A stretch of 64,000 nt of DNA from the NCBI RefSeq assembly GCF_024734075.1, contig NZ_CP102850.1:3596001-3660000 (forward strand), read 5' to 3'. How positions within the stretch are numbered: the stretch's first letter is position 1; each line of letters starts with the position of its first letter. The stretch comes from Gordonia mangrovi. GTDB lineage: Bacteria > Actinomycetota > Actinomycetes > Mycobacteriales > Mycobacteriaceae. Below the pieces are notes generated by a model, which did not search any database, was not told the origin of the DNA, and saw only the letters and a list, made by a program, of their open reading frames with translations. This document shows, in pieces, positions 1-8,800 of this stretch. The position numbers and the translations under genes are program-made.

Positions 1-2
1 GG

Positions 3-635
3 GCACGGACCATCGACGCCGGGCTGAAGCAGGCCTTCGGGGTGGTCGACAACGGCAGGCACGTGATGGTCACCGGGATGGAGACCAACAACGTCGCCGT
101 GTTCGACTACGACGGCACCCTGGTCCGCCCTCCGCTCACCGGGCGGTTCCAGAAGCCGATGGGCATCGCCGGCGACAAGGACGGCAACGTGTGGGTTGCC
201 AACTCGGGTGCGGTCACGCTGCCGTGCCCGGAGCGTCCCAGCACACCGTCGACGATCGGCTCGGTCAGTCTGATCAGCCCGGACGGCAAGCCGGTGGCGG
301 GGCCGTTCTACGGTGGTGGCGCCACCCTGCCATGGGGCATCGCGACCGACGGTGACGGCAACGTGTGGGTCGCCAACTTCGGCGGCAAGCGCCTGTCGCA
401 CTTCTGCGGGGTCAACGCCCGGACGTGCCCGCCGGGGAAGCGGACCGGGGCGCCGATCTCGCCGGAGATCACCGGCTACGCCTTCGACGGCCTCGTTCGT
501 AACACCGGTGTGGCGGTGGACCAGTCGGGCAATGTGTGGGTCGCCAACAACTGGGACGAGGTGCCGATCCAGAGCAATCCGGGCGGTCACGAGATCGTGG
601 CATTCCTGGGAATGGCGCCACCGGTCCAGCACTGA
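3..635 (+). CDS. NHL-repeat/beta-propeller protein, C-terminal part (5' end outside window)
   Basis: The reading frame is open from the first bases of the window, so the start lies upstream. About 210 residues are visible. They contain repeated blades of the form G-(I/V)-A-x-D-x-x-G-N-V-W-V-A-N (around residues 45-60, 105-120 and 165-180 of the visible part), typical of NHL or SMP-30/gluconolactonase-like beta-propellers. Four cysteines, including CPERP and CGVNARTCPP, suggest an exported, disulphide-bonded protein; the signal peptide would be upstream. The substrate is unknown. A strong hairpin follows the stop codon directly, so this is probably the last gene of its unit. Confidence 0.75.
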   Translation, partial: ARTIDAGLKQAFGVVDNGRHVMVTGMETNNVAVFDYDGTLVRPPLTGRFQKPMGIAGDKDGNVWVANSGAVTLPCPERPSTPSTIGSVSLISPDGKPVAGPFYGGGATLPWGIATDGDGNVWVANFGGKRLSHFCGVNARTCPPGKRTGAPISPEITGYAFDGLVRNTGVAVDQSGNVWVANNWDEVPIQSNPGGHEIVAFLGMAPPVQH

Positions 636-651
636 TCACGCGACAAACGAC

Positions 652-690
652 AGCCGGGGTGGCTCCGCATGTATCGGAATCACCCCGGCT
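652..690 (+). terminator. Hairpin terminator, first copy of a repeated element
   Basis: A perfect 10-bp stem (AGCCGGGGTG at 652-661, CACCCCGGCT at 681-690) has an inner TCCG/CGGA stem and is followed by TCGTGTTCCT. It lies 17 nt after the NHL gene stop. It sits inside a direct repeat of about 90 bp: 631-720 is repeated with a few mismatches at 870-959. Confidence 0.75.
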
Positions 691-750
691 TCGTGTTCCT
701 CACGTCAACGGGCGGCGGTCACCGCATGACTGGAAGCCGCACTCACAGAT

Positions 751-778
751 CGACCCGAGGGGATATCCCCTCGGGTCG
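751..778. terminator. Perfect 28-bp palindrome between convergent genes
   Basis: CGACCCGAGGGGA followed by its exact reverse complement, with no spacer base, at 751-778. It lies between the two repeated hairpins in the convergent intergenic region. A bidirectional terminator or cruciform is the simplest reading; a protein-binding site is the alternative. No U-tract follows. The rest of 691-890 holds no gene I can support. Confidence 0.5.
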
Positions 779-891
779 ACGTCAGGAAGCTGATTTCAGG
801 AGATCATGGCCGGGAGGACGACCTGCCGATCCGATCGATCTGCCCCACTGGGAAGTACACCGGTGCGGCACTGATCGCACGACGAACGACA

Positions 892-928
892 GCCGGGGTG
901 GCTCCGCATGTATCGGAGTCACCCCGGC
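892..928. terminator. Hairpin terminator, second copy of the repeated element
   Basis: The stem GCCGGGGTG (892-900)/CACCCCGGC (920-928) is the same hairpin as at 652-690, in the same orientation, within the 870-959 repeat copy. It lies 35 nt beyond the stop of the minus-strand secreted protein gene and probably terminates that gene. Confidence 0.65.
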
Positions 929-963
929 GTCGTCTTCCTCACGTCAGCGGGCTGTGGTCACTG

Positions 964-2268
964 TCATGCCGCCGGCCGCGTGACGATCGACATGATGTCC
1001 TGCGAGGCCTGCTGGATGTCTCCCACCAGGTCTGCGGGGCTCGGACGCGGACCCGCTGCCGCCGGAGCGGGCGCGAGGCCGGCCGCCACCTGATCGATCG
1101 TGTCGTTGACCACCGTGGTGACGTCGGCGGCCTTGTGCTGGATGTCGGTCACCCCATGCTGGACATCGGCGATACCCTGCTCGATCGCCGGGATCGGTGT
1201 GGGGATCGGCATCGGTGCTGCGGGCAGCGCGGGCGCGGCTGTCTGTGTCGCGCCGGCGGCGCTGCTGCCGAAGTCGCTGCTACCGAAGTCGCTGCTGCCG
1301 AAGCCGCCTCCGCCGCCGGGGACCAGTTCCGGATCGATGGGCCGCAGGGCGTCGGCGATGATGCTGCGGATACGCAGCAGCGTGGGCACGACACCGCCGT
1401 TACCACCGACCATGATGTCGATCGGCCGGAAGAACGGGGCATCGACGGTCACCCCGGTGGGGTTACCACCCAACAGACCGGGCAGCCCCAGCGTGGCCTG
1501 CACGCCCACGGACCCGATGATCGGCAGCGAGAAGCTGAAGCCGAGATTGCCCTCGACCCCGTTGAGTGCGGCGTCGAGCAGACGTGGCGGTGCATTGAGG
1601 ACCTCGCTGATCACAGTGGGCCAATTGCCCAGGACGAGTGAGCCGAGGAATCGCACGCTGATGGCGCCCGCCACGATGCCGACCGACGCGACCGTGCCGA
1701 GTACCGCCGGCGCCACCAACAACAGTGCCAGCGCTCCCGCGCGTACGGCGTTGCCGACGATGTTGGCCCCGACGGCTGCGAACGCGCCGGCCGTGCCGAC
1801 GAGCAGAATCCGGGCCGCCTGACCGGCAGGTGCAAGGACTGCGCCGAGGGCCTGCACGAGCTCACCGTTGATGAGGTAGGTGACGCCGTCGCGCAGTGCG
1901 CCGGGGATACTGGCGATCACGGGGCCCAGCGCGGCGACATTGCCTGCACCGGCACGGATCAGATACCTGATGTTGGCGATCTGATTTCCGGTGACCTTGA
2001 TGATGATCGGGGGTGGCTCCGACAGGGCGAGTCGGCCGATGTTGCCGATGTTTCCGGCGGTGTCCCCGATGAACTCGCCCCAGGTGACGAACGGGTTCAC
2101 GAATGCGGTCGGAACGACGTGGGTGGACACCACTTCGGTTGCGGTGATCGGTGGCGGAACGGGGGGTGGATTGGCGGCGATCGGACTCACGGCAGTACCG
2201 GCATAGACGGCACCGGCAGTGGCAATTGCCATGCCGGACATCAGAATCGAATTCAGGGCACGACGCAC
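964..2268 (-). CDS. Secreted Ala/Pro/Gly-rich hypothetical protein
   Basis: I choose the GTG at 2268, 434 aa, because an AGGAG ribosome site lies 7 nt upstream and the protein then begins with a classical signal peptide (VRRALNSILMSGMAIATAG, cleavage near AVSPIAA). The longer frame upstream encodes arginine-rich, non-conserved-looking sequence. Residues 30-60 are proline-rich. The middle is hydrophobic and Ala/Gly-rich. Near residue 340 there is a short degenerate repeat of GSSDF, and the C-terminus is a low-complexity helix (IADVQHGVTDIQHKAADV). I do not recognise a catalytic family. It is probably an envelope or secreted mycobacterial-type protein; function unknown. Confidence 0.7.
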   Translation of the reverse strand: MRRALNSILMSGMAIATAGAVYAGTAVSPIAANPPPVPPPITATEVVSTHVVPTAFVNPFVTWGEFIGDTAGNIGNIGRLALSEPPPIIIKVTGNQIANIRYLIRAGAGNVAALGPVIASIPGALRDGVTYLINGELVQALGAVLAPAGQAARILLVGTAGAFAAVGANIVGNAVRAGALALLLVAPAVLGTVASVGIVAGAISVRFLGSLVLGNWPTVISEVLNAPPRLLDAALNGVEGNLGFSFSLPIIGSVGVQATLGLPGLLGGNPTGVTVDAPFFRPIDIMVGGNGGVVPTLLRIRSIIADALRPIDPELVPGGGGGFGSSDFGSSDFGSSAAGATQTAAPALPAAPMPIPTPIPAIEQGIADVQHGVTDIQHKAADVTTVVNDTIDQVAAGLAPAPAAAGPRPSPADLVGDIQQASQDIMSIVTRPAA

Positions 2269-2577
2269 TTGGACTCCTCGAGACGGTCGGACGACTCGAC
2301 AGCCCGATTGCGACGGAGCGTTGCGGTGAACCAGGCCGTCGTGCACAGGTTTATCACGTCGTGACCGAAGTTGTGCGCCAATTCTCCGCCGATCTTGTTC
2401 GGTCACCCTGCGGACATTGTGCGGATTCCCGAAATCACAATGTCCATCGCAATGAATTCCGAACGATCTTCGCTCCCTCGTCTCGTCATCGCTGCATCGA
2501 TCGAGGGAGCGTGAACGGAACGAGGGAGTGAAGTCAGCGCGCCGACGGCGGCGCGGAAACGCTTGGTCGAGAGGGGG

Positions 2578-3633
2578 TTACGCGGGGTCGGGTGGGGCGA
2601 TCGGCGCGCCGTTGAGTGTGCGCCAGCAATGTACGTAATACAAAGCCGCAATAGGTGCGCTGACGATCAGTCCGATGTAGCAGAGGATGGCGCCGACGAA
2701 ATTGATCGCCCAGGCGACGATCAGGGTGAGAAATGAGTCGCCAGGCTTGGTCTTGACGAGCTCGAAGGATGCCTTCATCGCATCGATCGGGGAAAGTGAT
2801 CTGTCGATCGTCGCGACCACCGAGAATTGCAGGAAGAATACGGCGATCAGACCCGGGATGATGCACAGCGCATACCCGATGGCCGAGATGATGCCGACCA
2901 GGATCGCAGTGAGGAACACCGGGCCGAATCGCATGGGGACCAGGAACGATTTGGCGGATACGGCCTCCCCGTTGGCAACTCGGATCGCCCCCGAGATGAT
3001 GCTGGCCATCAGGTAGAGGATGCCCACGTAGACGACGAGTTGGATCAGGCCGAAGATGATCCAGCCGCCCGCCCCCATCGACTCGGTGGTGATCTCATAG
3101 GTGTAGCCGCTGCCCGAGCCGTAGGTGGTGGTCTCCGTGGTGCCGAAGATTGCGGCGTTGAAGATGCTGAGCAGTAGGGCGACCAGGAGCAGTGCGAACA
3201 CTGCGAGGCCCGGCAGGATCGTGGCGCCGACGTTGTTCTTGAACTTGCCCCACGCCCACGAGAACGCCCGGCCCACATCGACCTTTGTGGGATCGGCCGG
3301 TGGCATCCCGGGTGGCGGCGCCTGGCCGTAACCCGGAGGGGGAGGCGCTGGCTGTCCGTACCCGGGAGGGGGCTGGCCGTAGCCCGGGGGTTGCTGGCCG
3401 TAGCCCGGTGGCGGAGGTTGTTGTCCGTAGCCGGGTGGCGGCGGTGGCGGCTGCTGTCCGTACCCGGGAGGGGGCGGTGGCTGTTGCCCATAGCCCGGTG
3501 GCGGAGGTTGTTGCCCGTAGCCAGGGGGTGGTGGCTGCTGGCCATACTCGGGCGATGGTGGCTGCTGGCCATCTCCTGGAGTTGATGGCTGCTGGTGGTC
3601 CGGGTCAGGCTGCTCTGACGGCGGCTGAGTCAT
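2578..3633 (-). CDS. Proline/glycine/glutamine-rich N-terminus fused to a multi-span membrane domain
   Basis: Starting at ATG 3633 gives 351 aa; an in-frame GTG 33 nt upstream is possible and neither start has a strong ribosome site. Residues about 15-115 are tandem repeats of (P)n-GYGQQ, disordered and cytosolic. The rest is a membrane domain with about five hydrophobic segments (GATILPGLAVFALLLVALLL, IIFGLIQLVVYVGILYLM, GPVFLTAILVGIISAIGYA and others). This is the architecture of mycobacterial 'proline and glycine rich transmembrane protein' genes such as Rv2560. Repeat-rich N-termini of this kind often mediate protein contacts in the envelope; that is inference. Confidence 0.75.
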   Translation of the reverse strand: MTQPPSEQPDPDHQQPSTPGDGQQPPSPEYGQQPPPPGYGQQPPPPGYGQQPPPPPGYGQQPPPPPPGYGQQPPPPGYGQQPPGYGQPPPGYGQPAPPPPGYGQAPPPGMPPADPTKVDVGRAFSWAWGKFKNNVGATILPGLAVFALLLVALLLSIFNAAIFGTTETTTYGSGSGYTYEITTESMGAGGWIIFGLIQLVVYVGILYLMASIISGAIRVANGEAVSAKSFLVPMRFGPVFLTAILVGIISAIGYALCIIPGLIAVFFLQFSVVATIDRSLSPIDAMKASFELVKTKPGDSFLTLIVAWAINFVGAILCYIGLIVSAPIAALYYVHCWRTLNGAPIAPPDPA

Positions 3634-3800
3634 GGATCGCAACGTTAGCAACGATCCTTCGGTCACGGGCCCGAGCCAACCGAATGGTCATGGATACTTA
3701 ACGTTTCGTCACATGAGGGGAAGCGAAGGACGTTGCCGTCCGACGCGCGTGGCGCAGGACGAACGGCGAGATCGGCGGTCGGGCCGTCGGGACGGTGATG

Positions 3801-3840
3801 CCGCCACCCGGGCCTCGAACCTGGGGCCTGCGGAGTGAAG
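3801..3840 (-). pseudogene. tRNA-like 3' fragment
   Basis: On the minus strand this stretch reads like the 3' part of a tRNA. It matches the T-arm region of the tRNA-Lys gene at 9701-9773 at most positions over about 33 nt, with one indel. The T-stem has a mismatch and no matching 5' acceptor strand is present, so it is not a functional tRNA. It may be a decayed tRNA copy or an old integration scar. The remaining bases between 3634 and 4036 show nothing else I can support. Confidence 0.4.
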
Positions 3841-4036
3841 GCGTGCAGCACGTAGTGCTGTCCGAGAGCGCCCATCAGCGCCAACGCCCGGGCCGATGAC
3901 CCAAGCCCGCGCACCTAAATCTGAGAAAATGCTGTGAAACGCTCGGGGCAAGCCTAGGCTCATAGCTGCCGTCGGGGTAGTGGATGGCGGATGCGCAGGT
4001 GAAGGCGACAGCAGTATCCCTCGGTAGGAGACCATC

Positions 4037-5434
4037 ATGACTGCTCCGAAAGCCGTTGCACGCAAGACCATCTGGATGTTGGTGATCGCCATGGCTGCTG
4101 CCCTGCTGCCACTCGCCACGGTGACCGCCCCGGCCGGCGCGGAGACGATCAGCGCGTTGACCAAACGCTACGTCGAGACGTTCTATCCCCTGTGGCTGAC
4201 CCAGCTGCAGTTCGATGTGGCACCGCACAATCGGCTGATCGGCCCCGACATCGTGAACCCCCTCTACCAGGGGGTGGTGGCGATCAACAACGACACGCTG
4301 TACGCCAGCTCGCCGGTGGACACCTCCGGCGGACCGGTGATGGTCACCGTACCGCGCACGCCGGCGAGCTACTCGGTGCTGTTGCTCGACGCCTTCGGCA
4401 ACACCTACCCGGTCGACATCCCGTCCAAGCAGGCCGGGGTGAACACACCCACCAAGGTCTACGGCCTGGTGGCACCCGGCTACCGCGGCGGACTGCCGGC
4501 GGGGGTCACCCGGGTGCGCCTCCAGCACCCCTTCATGATCCTGATCTTCCGCGCAGACCGGTTCAGCGACAACCGCGATCTGACTGCGCAGGCGGGCAGG
4601 TTCCGGGCGGCGCTGAAGATGCAGACGTTGAGCGCCTGGCGTGCCAACCCGCAAGGCGGCGCCACCGCGGTCCGTTCCGTGGCCGAGTTCGCATTGCCGG
4701 TGAAGACGATGGCCGACACGCTCATCAACACCGCTCCGGTGGAGTTCCTGCGACAGACGCAGCGGGCCGTGGGCGACGGGTTGCGGGTACCACCGCTGGC
4801 GCCGCGTCATCGTGCCCTCGCCGACGCGTTCAACCGTGTGTTCGCCGGCGGCGCGGACCCGGCCGTCTGGCCCGCGGTCTCATCAGGTGCCAGGGCCGCG
4901 CACGCCGCCATCATCGGCAACTACCTCAGCAATCGGGACCGCAACAACTGGATTCACTTCACCAACATCGGCAAGTGGGGCAACAACGTCCTCGACCGCG
5001 CGTCGCTGAACGAGTTCATCCAGTTCGGTAACGGGATCTCCACGGCCGCCTACTATCACGCGTTCCGTGACGGCAACGGTGCACCGTTGGACGGCAATCG
5101 GCCGGGCGGGTACACCCTCACGTTCCCGGCCAACGCGATCCCCGACGCCTCCCGCTTCTGGTCGCTGACCGCGTACACACCGAATTCCATCGAGCTGATC
5201 CCCAACGCCGCCGACAAGTACCTGGTCGCCGGCTACACTCCCGGACTCGTCCGCAATCGCGACGGATCGATCACGATCCACATCGCGCGCGTCAAGCCGG
5301 CCGGGGTGCCGGAGGCCAATTGGCTGCCGGTCGGGTTCCGACCGTTCAACGTGATGCTCCGGCTCTACGGTGTCATCCCCGGCTCGGGTCCGGCCAACAA
5401 CACCTACGTGCCACCGCCGGTCGTCGCGCGCTGA
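4037..5434 (+). CDS. Secreted DUF1254/DUF1214 domain protein
   Basis: 465 aa from ATG 4037, with GGTAGGAG seven nt upstream. The N-terminus is a signal peptide (MTAPKAVARKTIWMLVIAMA, then LLPLATVTAPAGA; cleavage after AGA near residue 34). The DUF1254 part follows (YPLWLTQLQFDVAPHNRL, then NNDTLYASSPVDTSGGPV). Residues 330-430 match the DUF1214 part (YTLTFPANAIPDASRFWSLTAY, NRDGSITIHI, NWLPVGFRPFNVMLRLY). Proteins with this pair are widespread exported beta-rich proteins of unknown function. It is a single gene with no obvious partner; the next gene starts 320 bp away. Confidence 0.85.
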   Translation: MTAPKAVARKTIWMLVIAMAAALLPLATVTAPAGAETISALTKRYVETFYPLWLTQLQFDVAPHNRLIGPDIVNPLYQGVVAINNDTLYASSPVDTSGGPVMVTVPRTPASYSVLLLDAFGNTYPVDIPSKQAGVNTPTKVYGLVAPGYRGGLPAGVTRVRLQHPFMILIFRADRFSDNRDLTAQAGRFRAALKMQTLSAWRANPQGGATAVRSVAEFALPVKTMADTLINTAPVEFLRQTQRAVGDGLRVPPLAPRHRALADAFNRVFAGGADPAVWPAVSSGARAAHAAIIGNYLSNRDRNNWIHFTNIGKWGNNVLDRASLNEFIQFGNGISTAAYYHAFRDGNGAPLDGNRPGGYTLTFPANAIPDASRFWSLTAYTPNSIELIPNAADKYLVAGYTPGLVRNRDGSITIHIARVKPAGVPEANWLPVGFRPFNVMLRLYGVIPGSGPANNTYVPPPVVAR

Positions 5435-5754
5435 TCAGCTCGCGGCCTGCTGCGGTTCCAGGTGGGCCCGTTGCCCCCACCACCGTGTATCCGCACCCCC
5501 GCGGGTACGCCCCCCACGCAGACCCCGCCCAGTCGAACGCACCGCGCGGCGGCATTCGCGCCCTCGATGATCCGCGATCACGCACCCGTCGGCTCGATGG
5601 CCGTGACGGACGAAGCCCATCAGCTGTGGCCGCTCGGCGGCTGCCTCGAGGCTTGTGGGGCGGGCGAACTGCGACGATGTGTCCGGTCTGGCACTGTTGA
5701 GGGAGTGGATACCGCGGTCACCGCAGCGCCGGTCGTCGTCCCCGCACTGATCTG
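5435..5754. other. Intergenic region upstream of ctpF
   Basis: About 320 bp, GC-rich and with no reading frame that looks real. In M. tuberculosis ctpF belongs to the DosR regulon; I looked for a GGGACT-N-AGTCCC type dormancy box here and did not find a convincing one. No clear terminator for the upstream gene is visible. Confidence 0.4.
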
Positions 5755-8481
5755 ATGACTGCACCGGACGACGCCGCACCGAACTCGCATCACGTGCTCC
5801 CCGGCCATGAGGTGGTGCTGCTGCTGGAGACCGATGCGCACCGAGGACTCTCCGACGCATCCGCCCGCGAGCGCCTGGAGCAGTTCGGCCCCAACGCGCT
5901 GCCCGAACCGCGCGGTGCGGGTCTGCTACTCAGGATTCTGCGTCAGTTCCACCACCCGCTGATCTATGTCCTGCTGGTGGCGGGTGCGGTCACCGCGGCC
6001 CTGCACGAGTACATCGACTCCGCGGTCATCTTCGGCGTGGTGCTCGTCAACGCCGTCGTCGGGCTGATCCAGGAGTCCCGGGCGGAGGCGGCGCTGCAGG
6101 GGCTGCGCGCGATGGTGCACACCGATGCGACCGTGGTGCGTGACGGCCGCGAACAGGTCGTGGCCTCCGACGAATTGGTGCCCGGCGATCTGGTGCGGGT
6201 CGAGGCCGGAGACAAGGTGCCCGCGGACATGCGACTGCTCAGGGAGACCGAACTGCGGGTCGACGAGTCGGCGTTGACCGGCGAGTCGGGATCGGTGTCG
6301 AAGGACGAGATCGTCCTGCCCGAGACGACGCCGGTTGCCGATCGCCGCAACATGGCCTATTCGGGCACCCTGGTGACCTCGGGTGGTGGTGTGGGTGTCG
6401 TCGTCGCCACCGGCGCGGAGACCGAGATCGGCGAGATCCACCGGCTCGTCGGGGCCGCCGAGGTGCTCGACACCCCCTTGACCGCCAAGCTGGCCTGGTT
6501 CAGCAAGATCCTGACCGTCGGCATCCTGGCGCTGGCGGCGGCGACCTTCGCGATCGGACTGCTGCGCCGACAGGATGCGGTGGAGACCTTCACCGCGGCC
6601 ATCGCGCTCGCGGTGGGCGCGATCCCGGAGGGCCTTCCCGCCGCGGTGACCATCACCCTGGCCATCGGAGTGTCCCGGATGGCCAGGCGCAAGGCCGTCA
6701 TCCGGCGCCTCCCCGCCGTGGAGACCCTGGGCAGCACCACGATCATCTGCACCGACAAGACCGGCACCCTCACCGAGAACCAGATGACGGTACGCGAGAT
6801 CTGGACACCCGACACGACGGTGGAGGTCTCCGGTTCCGGTTACACCCCCGACGGCGAGATCCGCCACCGAGACGGCACGCCGGCCCCGGTGCAGGCGAAC
6901 GCCGCGCTGCGCTGGTCGCTACTGGCCGGCGCAGCGTGCAACGACGCCTCCCTGACCTACGACGACGAGCGGTGGGACATCGCCGGGGACCCCACCGAGG
7001 CGGCCATGCTCGTCGTCGCCGCCAAGACCGGTCTGACCACCGACCATGTCGGTGTCCGGCTGCCCCGTGTCTCGACGATCCCGTTCAGTTCCGAGCGGCA
7101 GTACATGGCGACCGCGCACGGCTCGGACATCGACGACCGCGTCGTGCTCGTCAAGGGTGCCGTCGAACGCGTCTTGGACCTCTGCGAGAGCGAGATGCAC
7201 GCCGACGGCTCCCGCGGACCGATCGACCGGGGCGCAGTCCTGCGGGCCGCCGACGCACTCGCCGCCGACGGGCTGCGGGTGCTGGCCACCGCCATGCGCA
7301 GCCCCGCAGGCGACGCCGACCTCACCGAGGATGGGCTGCGGGGCACGCTGACGCTGACCGGTCTGCAGGCCATGCTCGACCCGCCGCGGGCGGCGGCCAC
7401 CTCGGCGGTGGCCGCCTGTCATTCAGCGGGCATCACGGTGAAGATGATCACCGGCGACCACGCCCGCACCGCCGAGTCCATCGCCGGCAGCGTCGGGGTG
7501 CTCGACCGCGACCATTCCGACCGGCAGATGGTCCTGACCGGTGCGCAACTGTCGGCGCTGGCCCCCGAGGAGTTCGCCGACGCCGTCGACGCCGCGGACG
7601 TCTTCGCCCGGGTCTCACCGGAGCAGAAGCTGCGGCTGGTCGAGGCGCTGCAGGGCCGAGGACACATCGTCGCGATGACCGGCGACGGCGTCAACGACGC
7701 ACCCGCGCTGCGGCAGGCGAGCATCGGGGTCGCCATGGGTCGAGGAGGCACCGAGGTCGCCAAGGACGCCGCGGACATGATCCTCACCGACGATGATTTC
7801 GCCACCATCGAAGCGGCCGTGGAAGAGGGTCGCGGCGTGTTCGACAACCTCACCAAGTTCATCACCTGGACGCTGCCCACCAACATCGGTGAGGGGCTGG
7901 TGATCCTGGTGGCGATCGCTCTCGGGACGGCGCTGCCGATCCTGCCCACGCAGATCCTGTGGATCAACATGACCACGGCCGTGGCGCTCGGACTCATGCT
8001 CGCCTTCGAGCCCAAGGAGGCCGGCATCATGACCCGCCCACCACGCGACCCCAGGCAGCCGCTGCTGACCCGGGCTCTCGTCGGACGGATCCTGCTGGTG
8101 TCGAGTCTGCTCGTCGCCGGGTCCTGGGCGCTGTTCGAATGGGAACAGGCCCACGGCGCCACGCTGACCGAGGCGCGTACGGCGGCGCTGAATCTGTTCG
8201 TCGTGGTCGAGGCGTTCTATCTGTTCAGCTGCCGCTCGCTGACGCATTCGGCCTGGCGCATCGGTCCGTTCACCAACCGCTGGCTTGTCGTCGGCGTCGC
8301 CGTGCAGGCCATCGCGCAGCTCGCGATCACCTACCTGCCGGTGATGAACACCGTCTTCCAGACCGCGCCGCTCGATGTCGGCGTCTGGCTGCGCATCGTC
8401 GGCATCGCCGTCCTGGCGAGCCTGGTGGTCGCGGCGGAGAAATCGGTGTGGGCGCGGCGCGAGACCTCCCGAGTCCACTGA
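5755..8481 (+). CDS. ctpF: P2-type cation-transporting ATPase, CtpF ortholog
   Basis: 908 aa, very close in length and sequence to mycobacterial CtpF (Rv1997), described as a plasma-membrane Ca2+-exporting P-ATPase. Visible landmarks are the N-terminal HEVVLLLETD region, the actuator TGES motif (DESALTGES), PEGLP in TM4 (residues 291-295), the phosphorylation motif DKTGTLT with Asp334, the TGDGVNDAP hinge (642-650), and TM5-6 including NMTTAVALGLMLAFEPKE. All ATPase motifs are intact, so it should be functional. It stands alone; a remnant of an alpha/beta hydrolase lies downstream on the other strand. Confidence 0.95.
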   Translation: MTAPDDAAPNSHHVLPGHEVVLLLETDAHRGLSDASARERLEQFGPNALPEPRGAGLLLRILRQFHHPLIYVLLVAGAVTAALHEYIDSAVIFGVVLVNAVVGLIQESRAEAALQGLRAMVHTDATVVRDGREQVVASDELVPGDLVRVEAGDKVPADMRLLRETELRVDESALTGESGSVSKDEIVLPETTPVADRRNMAYSGTLVTSGGGVGVVVATGAETEIGEIHRLVGAAEVLDTPLTAKLAWFSKILTVGILALAAATFAIGLLRRQDAVETFTAAIALAVGAIPEGLPAAVTITLAIGVSRMARRKAVIRRLPAVETLGSTTIICTDKTGTLTENQMTVREIWTPDTTVEVSGSGYTPDGEIRHRDGTPAPVQANAALRWSLLAGAACNDASLTYDDERWDIAGDPTEAAMLVVAAKTGLTTDHVGVRLPRVSTIPFSSERQYMATAHGSDIDDRVVLVKGAVERVLDLCESEMHADGSRGPIDRGAVLRAADALAADGLRVLATAMRSPAGDADLTEDGLRGTLTLTGLQAMLDPPRAAATSAVAACHSAGITVKMITGDHARTAESIAGSVGVLDRDHSDRQMVLTGAQLSALAPEEFADAVDAADVFARVSPEQKLRLVEALQGRGHIVAMTGDGVNDAPALRQASIGVAMGRGGTEVAKDAADMILTDDDFATIEAAVEEGRGVFDNLTKFITWTLPTNIGEGLVILVAIALGTALPILPTQILWINMTTAVALGLMLAFEPKEAGIMTRPPRDPRQPLLTRALVGRILLVSSLLVAGSWALFEWEQAHGATLTEARTAALNLFVVVEAFYLFSCRSLTHSAWRIGPFTNRWLVVGVAVQAIAQLAITYLPVMNTVFQTAPLDVGVWLRIVGIAVLASLVVAAEKSVWARRETSRVH

Positions 8482-8538
8482 GCAGGCGCTGATGAACCGG
8501 CGCGGCGGCGTGTTCGCGCAGTTCCGGCCTGGTTGATG

Positions 8539-8800
8539 TCACCGGGCCAGGTGCGTCGAGAACCAGTCACGCGCCGACTCCGCGGCCTTCTCCAGCGTGC
8601 CGGGCTCCTCGAAGAGGTGCGTGGCACCGGGGATGACCTCGATCCGGCACTCGGCCGTCATGGCCTGCTGCGCCTGCCGGTTGAGCATCAGCACGCGCTT
8701 GTCACGCCCACCCACGATGAGCAGGGTCGGCGCACGCACCGACGCGAGTGCGCCGGAGGCGTCCATTTGTCCACTCGGCCAGAGCATTTCGTTGGCGGCG
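8539..8800 (-). pseudogene. Truncated alpha/beta hydrolase (dienelactone-hydrolase type), C-terminal end
   Basis: About 82 residues remain: APTLLIVGGRDKRVLMLNRQ, then IEVIPGATHLFEEPGTLEKA. This is the C-terminal end of an alpha/beta hydrolase of the family often fused to a phosphoribosyltransferase in mycobacteria (Rv0571c-like), carrying the acid (GGRD) and histidine (ATHLFEE) of the triad. The nucleophile half is missing and the frame is lost near 8800, so this is a remnant. The intact tail suggests the break is at the 5' side. Confidence 0.7.

Noticed and set aside
2534..2866. Arginine-rich minus-strand frame overlapping the proline-rich membrane protein gene.
   Set aside because: Composition typical of a shadow frame in high-GC DNA; the overlapped gene is clearly real.
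3285..3701. Plus-strand frame opposite the PGYGQQ repeats.
   Set aside because: Mirror of the repeat DNA, with a low-complexity Val/Ala/Arg sequence.
5435..5754. Possible DosR box in the ctpF promoter region.
   Set aside because: Only half-matches to the GGGACT/AGTCCC pattern with wrong spacing.
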